Assembly: GCF_000331735.1 (NCBI RefSeq)
Contig: NC_020126.1
Location: forward strand, 8,993,501 to 9,057,500
Reading direction: 5' to 3'
Length of the DNA: 64,000 nucleotides
Source: Myxococcus stipitatus DSM 14675
Lineage (GTDB): Bacteria; Myxococcota; Myxococcia; Myxococcales; Myxococcaceae
The translations under genes were made by a program, and so were the position numbers. The notes under the pieces were generated by a model. The model saw only the letters and a list, made by a program, of their open reading frames with translations, had not been told where the DNA came from and searched no databases. Numbering within the stretch: the stretch's first letter is position 1; each line of letters starts with the position of its first letter. Below are positions 36,373 to 45,044 of the stretch, piece by piece.

Positions 36373-36810
36373 TCAGTCGTCGTGCTTCGCGTGGCCGCGC
36401 TTCTTGCCCCGGCCGCGCCCGTGACGGTGGTCATCATCATCGTCGTCGTCATCCCAGTCGTCGTCATGGTCCCGGTCTCGACGGGCCTTCACCTTCTCGT
36501 CCACGCGGAGCAGGTCGCGCGAGTAGGCGTCGAACTCGAGGTGGAGATGGCCTCGCGCGCCGGGAGCGGAGGCGAAGAACTTCACCTTCCAGATGTCGCG
36601 TCCCGTCTGGTGCGCCTCCTTGAGACGGCACTCGTAGCGGCGCGCGCGACACTCACCGAAGCCTCGGTCCACGGCCTCGTTGTAGGACATGGCGGAGGGA
36701 CGCGGCGGCGGTGGCGGAGGCCCCGGGCGAGGACGAGGGCGCGTATGCACGACACAGCCCGAGGCGAGGAGCACGACACCAACGAACAGGGCGATTCGCA
36801 TGGCCGTCAT
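36373..36810 (-). CDS. Lipoprotein with an Asp/His-rich tail, 145 aa
   Basis: Signal peptide with lipobox (LLASGC, Cys about residue 19), a Pro/Arg-rich tether (PRPRPGPPPPPP), then a small domain (about 40-105) with two Cys (GECRARRYECR) and a beta-rich part. The last about 35 residues are extremely polar: a run of eight Asp, further Asp pairs and several His, mixed with Arg and Lys. The tail looks like a metal- or calcium-binding or phase-forming segment, but that is inference. Two close Met codons (36810 and 36801) are possible starts and neither has a ribosome binding site. Confidence 0.75.
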   Translation of the reverse strand: MTAMRIALFVGVVLLASGCVVHTRPRPRPGPPPPPPRPSAMSYNEAVDRGFGECRARRYECRLKEAHQTGRDIWKVKFFASAPGARGHLHLEFDAYSRDLLRVDEKVKARRDRDHDDDWDDDDDDDDHRHGRGRGKKRGHAKHDD

Positions 36811-36869
36811 GACGCAACAACCGCGTGGAGCTTCAAAGCCACGCGGGGTACGGGGTGATGACTGGAAAA

Positions 36870-37880
36870 CTACAGCCCTTCGGGAGAGGCGAAGGCGACG
36901 AAGAGCTCGCCCGTGAGGTACGCCCGCGAGCGCTTGGTGGCGGGGCGCAGGAAGTCATTCACCACGGGGCCGCCCTGCGCGAGCTGGTGCTTCTCGGGAT
37001 GCGTGAGGTTCATCCGGCTGCGCGCCACACCCTTGCTGCCTCGGTGGATGAAGGTGACGGTGCCATCCGAGGCCATCCCCTCCACCACGCCCACGTGGGT
37101 CATCCCATCATTGCGGCGGCCGTCGCGGTTGCGGTCATACGTCTCGCGGAAGAAGACGAGGTCACCGGGGCGAGGCGCGTTGTGGTGGATGCGTCCACCC
37201 GTCGTGGCGCGACGGAAGATGGCGGAGACGGCGTTCTCTCCCGCGAGGAAGCCGTGCGCCACCAGGTCGATGCCCGCGGAGAGATAGGCCAGGCGCACGA
37301 AGCCCGAGCAGTCATTCGGCATGCCCCGGCTGAGCCGCGCCAGGTTGCGCTCCCCCACGAGCTGCGAGGAGCGCGACACGATGAGCCGCGCCATCTGCAT
37401 GGGCGTGCGGTACGCATCCCAGAAGCCATCCTCGCGCGAGCCCGGAGAGACGACGAGCGCGACAGCCTCCAGCGCCGCCGCGACGACCCCCGTCACCAGC
37501 GGCCGGTTCTTCTCTTCCGACACGACGGTGGACACCACCTCGGGCGTCACGACGAGGCGCGGGGACGCCGCGGCTTCGACCTTCGACACGGGCGGCGGAC
37601 CTTCGCCCCCCGCCTCCGGCTTCGCCACCGTCTCCGCGGAGACCTCACCCGTGGGCGGAGTCACCACCGCCACGGGTGCGTCCACCGCGAGTCCCTCGCC
37701 CACCGCAGGAGCCGGTGCGGCGGGCTCCGGGGAGTGCACCGCCACGGGGGATGGAGCCTCCAGCGAGGTCTCCACCGGGTGGGACTTCACAGTGGCGCAG
37801 CCGATGAGGGCACACAGCGGAACGGTGGCGAACAGGTGAAGACGAGACAACCGGCGGCCCTCCAAATGTTGGGGCCGCAT
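36870..37880 (-). CDS. NlpC/P60-like lipoprotein, 336 aa
   Basis: Lipobox near residue 28 (ALIGC), a Pro/Ala/Val-rich tether of about 80 residues, then a papain-like NlpC/P60 domain: nucleophile Cys in NDCSGFVRLAYLSAG (about residue 190), His in MTHVGVVEG (about 257) and a further polar position in FIHRGSKG. Such enzymes cut peptidoglycan stem peptides. The domain GDLVFF motif (RPGDLVFFRE) is typical. It is the first of two lipoproteins in the same direction after the giant membrane protein. Confidence 0.85.
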   Translation of the reverse strand: MRPQHLEGRRLSRLHLFATVPLCALIGCATVKSHPVETSLEAPSPVAVHSPEPAAPAPAVGEGLAVDAPVAVVTPPTGEVSAETVAKPEAGGEGPPPVSKVEAAASPRLVVTPEVVSTVVSEEKNRPLVTGVVAAALEAVALVVSPGSREDGFWDAYRTPMQMARLIVSRSSQLVGERNLARLSRGMPNDCSGFVRLAYLSAGIDLVAHGFLAGENAVSAIFRRATTGGRIHHNAPRPGDLVFFRETYDRNRDGRRNDGMTHVGVVEGMASDGTVTFIHRGSKGVARSRMNLTHPEKHQLAQGGPVVNDFLRPATKRSRAYLTGELFVAFASPEGL

Positions 37881-37921
37881 TCAATCCCATCTTTTGGGGG
37901 CCTCGCCAAGCACTGGAAGCG

Positions 37922-40900
37922 TCAACCCTCCCAGGTAGACAACAGGTCTCGCACCCGCGCGTACCTCTGGAGGAGTGCGGCGCGATGGGCGGTGAACATC
38001 ACCATCGAACCGATGACGAGCAGCCCCAGCACGAAGAACGAGGCCGCGGCGATGCGATGGTCCCGCATGCCGAAGCGCACGAGGTTCGCCGCGATGCACG
38101 TCACCATGAACGCGGTGCCCAGGTACACGTAGGAGCGGATGCGCAGCGCGATGCCGAAGCCCACGCCCACCAGGCAGAGCACCACGCACAGGAGCATCGC
38201 CAGGCTGTCGTTGAACATCAGCGGCTTCCACGCCCCCGCCACGTAGATGAGCGTGACGGCGACACCGCGCAGCTGCGCGTACGCATCGCTCTCCAGCCCG
38301 GTCCGGAAGACCCGCAGCAGCGCCAGCAGCGAGAGGCCCGCGGGGATGACGTAGAACTGGGGCTCGCCCTCGCCCGTCGCGTGCCAGACCAGGAGCAGCG
38401 CCAGGTTGAAGGCCGCCACCGACGCGATGGACGCCACGCCCCGGCGAGAGGGATGCGACGCCAGCGCCGCGAAGTGCGCCGCATGGCCCACCAGCAACGC
38501 GGCCACCGTGAGCGGCTCGTGCCAAGGCGCGGAGAGCAGACCCGCGAGCGGGAAGAGGAACGCGCCCCACAGCGCCGGCCCGCGGAAGACCGTCAGGCCC
38601 GAGCCCTCGCGCTGCACCAGCAGATACAGGCCCGTGAAGAGCGCGCCACCGACCAGGGCCGCGAGCGTGTCCCCCGTCCCCGGCTCCGCGCCCATGCCCA
38701 ACAGGCGCACGGACAGGTAGCCCAGCGCGAGCACCGCCTGCGACAGGTACGCGGCGACTTCGTCCTGCTCCCGCACCGCGCGACGCACGAGCGCGAACAG
38801 CAACCCCACGAACGCCGCGCTCACGACGAGCGCCTCGCGCAGCGCATCGTCATGGGCCCCCAGGGCGGACAGGCCCGCGAAGACCTCCGCGAGGGCGATG
38901 ACGGTGAAGCCCAGCCCCACGATTCGACGCCACTTCACGCTCGCGAGGAACAGCGCGAGCGTGGCCAGCACGGCACTCGCCGCGCCGAAGTACGGGAGGA
39001 TGAACGCCGAGCCCCGGCCCGACGAGTACACCGCCCCCAGGTGCATCAGCGCGCCATGCAGCGACACGAGCGAGGCCAGCCACCCCACCACCTCACGCGA
39101 GGGCCGCCGCCACACCACCGTCCACGCGGAGCCCAGGCCCAGGAGGAAGCACAGCGGCGTGCCCACGTGCTCCAAGTCGCGCAGCGCCGCCAGCGACAGG
39201 AGCGCCAGCACCCAGCCGCCGTGATGCAGCGCCGCCCCCACGCGCACGCCACGCGCATCCAGCACCATGCCGCCCACGCACAACACCAACCCCGCGCCGC
39301 TCACGACCACCGGAACCCAGGGCAGCGGCACGGTGGCCACCAGCGCCGCCGCGAGCAACCCCGTGGCCACGTTGGCCATCCACCGCTCGCGCGCCACCAT
39401 CAGCATCAGGGACGTCACCAGCGCGCCCAGCGCCACGGCGGGCTCCAACACGCCCGGCCCGGACTCCACCAACCGGCCCAACAGCAGCAGCGCGAGCGTG
39501 CCCGCGCCCCCGACCCACAGCGGCTCGCTCCAGGTGCCGTCCAGCCCCGGCGTCAGCCTCGAAGCCACCGCGTCGAGCGTGCGCTGCACCGCGCCCACCT
39601 GGCAGAGCGCCGACAGCACCGCCGCCCCCAGCGCCACGCCGACGAGGGCCAGCCCCGCCTCGGGCCGCCACTCCAGGAATGCATGCGTGTCCGTCTGCCC
39701 CAGCATCGCGAGCGCGAGCGCCCAGACCGCGGGCACGAACAGCCACCGCCGCGACAACAGGAACGCGGCCATGGTCAACACGCCCGCGATACCCGCCAGC
39801 CTCCAGGGCGACGGCTCATCCACCACCGGCAGCGCCGCGATGACGAGCGCCGTGAGGACCGTGCCCCACCGGAATTGCACATCCGGAGGGCTCCGGAAGA
39901 ACGCCCACACCGCGGAGGGCGCGTGGTGCTCGGCGAGCGCCAGCACCAGCAGCAGGCCGGTGACGACGGGCCGGGCCTCTGGAACGAAGATGAGCAACAG
40001 CGCGGCGCCACACACGCGCAAGCTCGGACGCGGTCCGGGCATCAGCGCGAGCGCGCCGGCGAGGACGTACAGGACCTCCGGCGCCACCCACGGCCGCAGC
40101 ATCACCAAGGGGGTGATGCAGGCGAGGCTGACCTGCATGCCCAGCGACAGCGCGTTGCGCGCGGACACCTCACGCGAGCGCAGCAGCAGGGAACTGAACG
40201 CGGGGACGTGCTCGGCGGCGCGAGCCACGGCCAGCGCCACCAGCGGCCACACATACAGCCAGGCCGGAGACGCGCCGCCGACGGCCAGGAGGCCCACGAA
40301 GACGTAGGGCCCCGAGAGCGCCGCGAGGTACGGCAGGCGGTTGGCGCGAGTCCACAGCAACGGAAGCACCATCGCGCCCGAGACCATCCACGCCGGATGC
40401 GCGTCGTCCCAGCGGAGCACCGCGAACAGCAGCACCAGGCCCGACGACACGGTGGCCACCCACGCGAAGCGGCGGCCTCCGGCGCCAATCCTCAGCACCG
40501 CGGGAATCTCCTCGGCCACCGCGAGCAGCGCGAACACCGCCGCCAGGCCCAGCAGCGCCACGGGCCCCACCGTGTACAGCCCCGCCGTCGCATACAGCGC
40601 GGACACCGCGAGGCTGAGCCCCGCGGGCAACGCTCGCGCGGTGAACAGGACAGCGAGCGCCACACCCGTCAGGAACAGGCTCTCCCACGACGCGGACGTC
40701 GCCTTGACGGCCACCAGGGGGAAGACCCACGTCACCAGCGCCGCGGTGGTGGTGCTCGCACTGCGTCCCCAGCGAGCCGCCGCGACGGATGACCCCAAAC
40801 CCCAGAGGATGAACAGCCCCAGGGACATCCCCGGCAGCATCAGCCCACCCCACTGCACGGAGAGGGACGGGACGTCGGGGAGCAGCGCGAACGCGGCGAT

Positions 40901-43462
40901 GACCACGGCCAGCGGCCGGACGCGCGGCAGCAGCCGCGATGCCCATGCGACCGAGGCCGCCGCCACGAGCACCGCCACACCCAACCCATCCACCTGCTCC
41001 ACGATGCCGCCGACGAAGCCGCACAGGGCGAAGAAGACGGCCGGCAGGCCCAGCTTGCGCAGCAACGGGGAGCGCTCGCTCGAGACCGCCAGCCCCAGCG
41101 CCACCAGCACCAGCGAGAACACCCCCGCCGTCTCCGACGCCTGGAACATCACCTTGGGAACCAGGAGCGCCACCAACCAGGCGGCGTACGCCATGACGAA
41201 TTCGCTGCGGAGGGTCCACGCGACGATGAGCGCGCTGGCGCCACACAGCACCATGCCCGGGATGGACATGAAGTTCAGCGTGGCGCTGAGCCCCATGAAG
41301 AAGCCCAGCGAGCCCACCACCAGCGTCACGGGCGCCAGGACCTTCCGGGTCCGCGCGGTGCACACCGTGCAGACGCCCGCGAGCACGAGCGCCAGCACTC
41401 CGGAGATGAAGGCGGACACCGAACCCAACAGCCCGTGGAACGCGAGGAGGGGCACCAGGGGCGCGAGGAACGCGCCCACGAGCGTCAGGTAGAAGCGCTC
41501 CACCAGCAGGCCCGTGAACAGACACACCAGCGACAGGCCCAGCACGCACCAGAGCGCCGGGCGCGAGTCCGGCCCGGCCATCCCGTAGAAGCTGAAGAGG
41601 ACGCTGGCCACGGCCGTGGACCGGAACAACACCTCCGCGAGCGCGACCTCCCGCGCGTTGCCGGTCCGCTCACCACGCCACAGCCGGGACACCGCGAACA
41701 CCACCCCCGCGAGGATGAAGGGCAGCGCCGTCACCGCGCCGTACTGGACCGGCAGCTTGACGTCCGTGGCGTAGCCCATCGACGCCTTGAACGAGGCGAT
41801 GAGCGCCTTCACCGGGCCGGGGACGAGCTGCCCCATGGTGGCATAGGCGAAGTAGGAGGCCGCGTAGGCGGGATACACCCAGGGCAGCCGGTTGAGGCCC
41901 CCTCGCGCCAGCGACACCATCGTCCAGGTGATGATGGCGGCGGTGACGAAGAACATCGGCCCGCGCGCGCCCACCGTGGTGAGCAGACACATCAACTGGA
42001 GCGAGGCCACCCACAGCGCCAGCGGGTCCACCGCCTTCTCCGGCGGCAACGTCCTGAAGCGCAGGGCACAGGCCAGCAGGAACGCGACGAGCGGCGCGTA
42101 GAGACTCCAACCCGGAGAAGCCCCTTCCCCGCCGAGCGCCACGTGCAGCCGCACCGCATACGCCATGAGCAGGTAGAGCGGAGCCCCCAGCGCGAACACC
42201 AGCGTGCCGCCCTCTCGCGGCTCGTCCACGGACTTCCTCGACAACAGGAAGAAGAGGACACACGGCAGGACGTTGAGCCACGGCGCGACCTCCCCCAGCT
42301 TCGCGGCCAGCGGCGCCAGTCCCATCATCAGCGTGGTGGAGATGAGCCCCAGCTGGACGAAGGGCCGCGAGGGCGCGTCGAACGCATCCGCCGGCTTGCG
42401 CACGAGCCACGCCGCGCCCAGCGCCCACACGAACAACAGCGGGATTCGCAGCGCCAGTCCCACGCCTTCCAGCAGCGACGCCTCGCCCAGGCCGATGGGC
42501 CCGAGCGCGATGCCCACCAGCGGCGCGGACGCGGAGCCGATGAGGCCCAGGATGTTCCCCGAGTCCCGCAGCGCCTCGCGCTTGGCGAGATAGCGCCCCA
42601 TCAGGGAGAAGCCCGCGGACACGCCCGCCGTCATGCCGAAGACGATGAGCGAGCGCGTGTTCGAGGAGATTCCCGCCCAGCTCTCGAAGACGAGATAGAG
42701 GGTGCTCGACAGGATGAGGATGGCACCGATGAACCACCAGAGCGTCTCCGCGAGGAACGGCTTCCACACGCGGCTCCAGGTGGAGACCTTCTCGACGAGC
42801 CGGGCCGACGCATGGCTCGGCGGAGGCGGTGCCTCGAACAGCGGCTCCAGCGGATTCTCGGGCAGCGGATGCGCCGAGGCGTCAGGCTCGCGCTCCTCGG
42901 ACCGCGCGTGGGCCTCGCTCCCCAGGTACCTCGCGGCCTCGTGCGCCGCCTCTTCCCGGGACACCCCCGAGGCCACCTCGGCGGCGGCCCCGACCGCCGG
43001 GACCTCCGACGCCGCAGCCTGCTCCAGCGGCGTCTCCGCGAGGACCACGGCCGGGTGCTCGTGGGGCAACGCGACCGCTTCCACGGAGGCCGCGGGCAGC
43101 TCCTCGCGCGCGGTGGCCTCGTGAGCCACGGGCGATTCCTCGCGCACCACGGCCTCGGGCACCTCGGGCGTGGCCGGGGCCACCGCCGCGTGCTCCCAGG
43201 GGACCGCGGGCGCGTGACTCTTCGACTCGGCGAGCACGGAGAGGAGGATTCGAGCCTGGCGCTCGTAGCGCTCGGAGAGGAAGCGCCGCACGTGAGGCGG
43301 CACCTCGGAGGGCTCCCAGCGACTCATCTCGGCCAGGAGGAAGTGGACGTGAGCAAGCTCCGTCTCCACTTCCAGGCGCGTTCGCGCGGACATCGCCGTG
43401 CCGCAGAGTGCACAGTGGCTGGAAGCCCCCAGGCGCTCCTGCCTGCATTCAGGGCAGTACAT
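37922..43462 (-). CDS. Giant multi-spanning membrane protein with zinc ribbon, 1846 aa
   Basis: The N-terminus is a zinc ribbon (CPEC and CALC, residues 3-20) followed by an amphipathic helix and an acidic, low-complexity stretch to about residue 230. From there to the end the protein is a series of some 45 or more hydrophobic segments with short loops (for example TLWWFIGAILILSSTLYLVF). The architecture resembles DUF2157/DUF2339-type proteins, large membrane proteins without known function. I see no transporter or enzyme motif. A GAGGGGG ribosome binding site supports the start. The gene is in one frame without interruption. Confidence 0.88.
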   Translation of the reverse strand: MYCPECRQERLGASSHCALCGTAMSARTRLEVETELAHVHFLLAEMSRWEPSEVPPHVRRFLSERYERQARILLSVLAESKSHAPAVPWEHAAVAPATPEVPEAVVREESPVAHEATAREELPAASVEAVALPHEHPAVVLAETPLEQAAASEVPAVGAAAEVASGVSREEAAHEAARYLGSEAHARSEEREPDASAHPLPENPLEPLFEAPPPPSHASARLVEKVSTWSRVWKPFLAETLWWFIGAILILSSTLYLVFESWAGISSNTRSLIVFGMTAGVSAGFSLMGRYLAKREALRDSGNILGLIGSASAPLVGIALGPIGLGEASLLEGVGLALRIPLLFVWALGAAWLVRKPADAFDAPSRPFVQLGLISTTLMMGLAPLAAKLGEVAPWLNVLPCVLFFLLSRKSVDEPREGGTLVFALGAPLYLLMAYAVRLHVALGGEGASPGWSLYAPLVAFLLACALRFRTLPPEKAVDPLALWVASLQLMCLLTTVGARGPMFFVTAAIITWTMVSLARGGLNRLPWVYPAYAASYFAYATMGQLVPGPVKALIASFKASMGYATDVKLPVQYGAVTALPFILAGVVFAVSRLWRGERTGNAREVALAEVLFRSTAVASVLFSFYGMAGPDSRPALWCVLGLSLVCLFTGLLVERFYLTLVGAFLAPLVPLLAFHGLLGSVSAFISGVLALVLAGVCTVCTARTRKVLAPVTLVVGSLGFFMGLSATLNFMSIPGMVLCGASALIVAWTLRSEFVMAYAAWLVALLVPKVMFQASETAGVFSLVLVALGLAVSSERSPLLRKLGLPAVFFALCGFVGGIVEQVDGLGVAVLVAAASVAWASRLLPRVRPLAVVIAAFALLPDVPSLSVQWGGLMLPGMSLGLFILWGLGSSVAAARWGRSASTTTAALVTWVFPLVAVKATSASWESLFLTGVALAVLFTARALPAGLSLAVSALYATAGLYTVGPVALLGLAAVFALLAVAEEIPAVLRIGAGGRRFAWVATVSSGLVLLFAVLRWDDAHPAWMVSGAMVLPLLWTRANRLPYLAALSGPYVFVGLLAVGGASPAWLYVWPLVALAVARAAEHVPAFSSLLLRSREVSARNALSLGMQVSLACITPLVMLRPWVAPEVLYVLAGALALMPGPRPSLRVCGAALLLIFVPEARPVVTGLLLVLALAEHHAPSAVWAFFRSPPDVQFRWGTVLTALVIAALPVVDEPSPWRLAGIAGVLTMAAFLLSRRWLFVPAVWALALAMLGQTDTHAFLEWRPEAGLALVGVALGAAVLSALCQVGAVQRTLDAVASRLTPGLDGTWSEPLWVGGAGTLALLLLGRLVESGPGVLEPAVALGALVTSLMLMVARERWMANVATGLLAAALVATVPLPWVPVVVSGAGLVLCVGGMVLDARGVRVGAALHHGGWVLALLSLAALRDLEHVGTPLCFLLGLGSAWTVVWRRPSREVVGWLASLVSLHGALMHLGAVYSSGRGSAFILPYFGAASAVLATLALFLASVKWRRIVGLGFTVIALAEVFAGLSALGAHDDALREALVVSAAFVGLLFALVRRAVREQDEVAAYLSQAVLALGYLSVRLLGMGAEPGTGDTLAALVGGALFTGLYLLVQREGSGLTVFRGPALWGAFLFPLAGLLSAPWHEPLTVAALLVGHAAHFAALASHPSRRGVASIASVAAFNLALLLVWHATGEGEPQFYVIPAGLSLLALLRVFRTGLESDAYAQLRGVAVTLIYVAGAWKPLMFNDSLAMLLCVVLCLVGVGFGIALRIRSYVYLGTAFMVTCIAANLVRFGMRDHRIAAASFFVLGLLVIGSMVMFTAHRAALLQRYARVRDLLSTWEG

Positions 43463-43665
43463 GAGTGGCCCCCTCTACAACGGACATGCCACGCAGAATG
43501 CCTTGAAGAATCACCAGTTGGAAATCGCCGACCCTTCTCCAGGCGTGTCGGCCGGGTGGCACCTGTGCAAGGGGGTGCACAACCGCTGCATCACACCCGA
43601 CGCACCTGTCAGTTCCGCTGGGCGTGCTGGCCCCCACCCCTCGTCCATGGAAGGGTGGACCTCCC

Positions 43666-44172
43666 ATGAGCACCGAAAACCTGCAGCTCCGCCCCATCCA
43701 GCCCCACGACGACGCGGCGGTGGCCGCCCTCATCCGCGCGGTGATGCCGGAGTTCGGCGCCGACGGGCCGGGCTTCGCGATTCACGACGCGGAGGTGTCC
43801 ACGATGAGCGCCGCCTACGCCCCACCCCGTCACGCGTACTTCGTGGTGGAGCGTGCGGGCCGCGTCGTGGGCGGGGGCGGCATCGCGCCACTCCAAGGCG
43901 GTGACCCGGGCGTGTGCGAACTGCGCAAGATGTACTTCCTCCCCGAGGCACGAGGCCAGGGAGCGGGCGAACGCCTGCTGCGCCAGTGCCTCGCCTTCGC
44001 GCGCGAGGCGGGCTTCCAGCGCTGCTACCTGGAGACGCTCTCCGCCATGAAGCAGGCCCAGAAGCTCTACCAACGACTGGGCTTCGAGCGGCTCTCCGCG
44101 CCCCTGGGCAACACGGGGCACTTCGGCTGCAATCACTTCTACGCGCTCGACTTGACGAAGCCCGCGCCCTGA
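43666..44172 (+). CDS. GNAT-family N-acetyltransferase, 168 aa
   Basis: Acetyl-CoA-dependent N-acetyltransferase fold: the acetyl-CoA pyrophosphate loop is EARGQGAGERLL (about residues 100-111), preceded by the strand CELRKMYFL and followed by YLETLSAMKQAQKLYQRLGF. The acceptor is unknown. The start at 43666 removes 14 residues of Pro-rich sequence read from the upstream ATG. A 204-base divergent region separates it from the giant membrane protein. Confidence 0.88.
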   Translation: MSTENLQLRPIQPHDDAAVAALIRAVMPEFGADGPGFAIHDAEVSTMSAAYAPPRHAYFVVERAGRVVGGGGIAPLQGGDPGVCELRKMYFLPEARGQGAGERLLRQCLAFAREAGFQRCYLETLSAMKQAQKLYQRLGFERLSAPLGNTGHFGCNHFYALDLTKPAP

Positions 44173-44223
44173 GGCGCCTCGCTCCCCTGCCCTACCGCCG
44201 GGCCCACGCGCCGCACCGGGCAC

Positions 44224-44258
44224 CCTCCTCTCCAGGCCGCACCTTTCCGGAGAGGAGG
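44224..44258 (+). promoter_or_regulatory. Hairpin over the nth ribosome binding site
   Basis: CCTCCTCTCC (44224-44233) is the exact complement of GGAGAGGAGG (44249-44258), with a 15-base loop. The second arm is the ribosome binding site of the endonuclease III gene, whose ATG is 6 bases further on. When folded, the site is hidden. The hairpin could also act as terminator for the GNAT gene 51 bases upstream. Confidence 0.5.
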
Positions 44259-44264
44259 CAGCCC

Positions 44265-44966
44265 ATGGTGGCCCGAGTCCACCCCACCGCGCCGAGCCAC
44301 GACGACAAGCGCCCCTTCGACATCGACGATGTGCTCGCACGCGTGCGCGAGGCGGTGCGCGACCTCCCGGACGCGGCGATGTTCGCGCTCGCGGCGCGAG
44401 GACACGACAGCCTCTTCGAGCAGCTCGTGGCCTGCGTGCTCTCCATCCGCACCCTCGACGAGGTGAGCCTGCCCGCGTCGCTCGCGCTGCTCCAGAAGGC
44501 CTCCACCCCGGACGCGCTCGCCCGCATGAGCCCCGGTGACATCGACGCCCTCATCCAGCCCGTGACGTTCCACGAGGCCAAGGCGCACCAGCTCCACGCC
44601 ATCGCCGTGAGGACCCGCGACGAGCTCGGCGGCGCGCTGCCCTGCGATGCCCAGGTGCTCCAGTCCTTCAAGGGCGTGGGCCCCAAGTGCGCGCACCTGG
44701 CGCTGGGCATCGCGTGTGGGCACGACGTCATCAGCGTGGACATCCACGTGCATCGCGTCACCAACCGCTGGGGCTACGTGAAGACGCGCACGCCCCAGGC
44801 CACGCTGGAAGCGCTGGAGGCCCGGCTGCCGCGCCGCTACTGGGTGGAAATCAATCGCCTGCTGGTGCCGTTCGGCAAACACGTCTGCACGGGCGCGCGT
44901 CCGCGCTGCTCCACCTGTCCAGTGCTGAAGCAATGCCGACAGGTCGGCGTGACGAACCCGCGTTGA
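44265..44966 (+). CDS. nth: Endonuclease III-like DNA glycosylase, 233 aa
   Basis: Base-excision repair glycosylase/AP lyase for oxidised pyrimidines. The helix-hairpin-helix reads FKGVGPKCAHLAL, with the catalytic Lys, and the catalytic Asp is in VDIHVHRVTNRWG. Four Cys near the end have the exact C-x6-C-x2-C-x5-C spacing of the [4Fe-4S] cluster (CTGARPRCSTCPVLKQC). The N-terminal 20 residues are an extra extension. The ribosome binding site lies in a perfect 10-bp hairpin (44224-44258), so translation may be controlled. Confidence 0.92.
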   Translation: MVARVHPTAPSHDDKRPFDIDDVLARVREAVRDLPDAAMFALAARGHDSLFEQLVACVLSIRTLDEVSLPASLALLQKASTPDALARMSPGDIDALIQPVTFHEAKAHQLHAIAVRTRDELGGALPCDAQVLQSFKGVGPKCAHLALGIACGHDVISVDIHVHRVTNRWGYVKTRTPQATLEALEARLPRRYWVEINRLLVPFGKHVCTGARPRCSTCPVLKQCRQVGVTNPR

Positions 44967-45044
44967 CGCGGCGCTCTTCCGTTGCCGATGGGAGGCAGGC
45001 TGGACACACTGGGCCTGTTTCCTCGCAGCCTGGAGTGCCCACAC

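Noticed and set aside
37985-40792. A 935-codon + strand open frame antisense to the giant membrane protein
   Set aside because: Composition is dominated by Arg, His, Gln and Glu as expected from antisense GC-rich DNA; no ribosome binding site and no protein motif.
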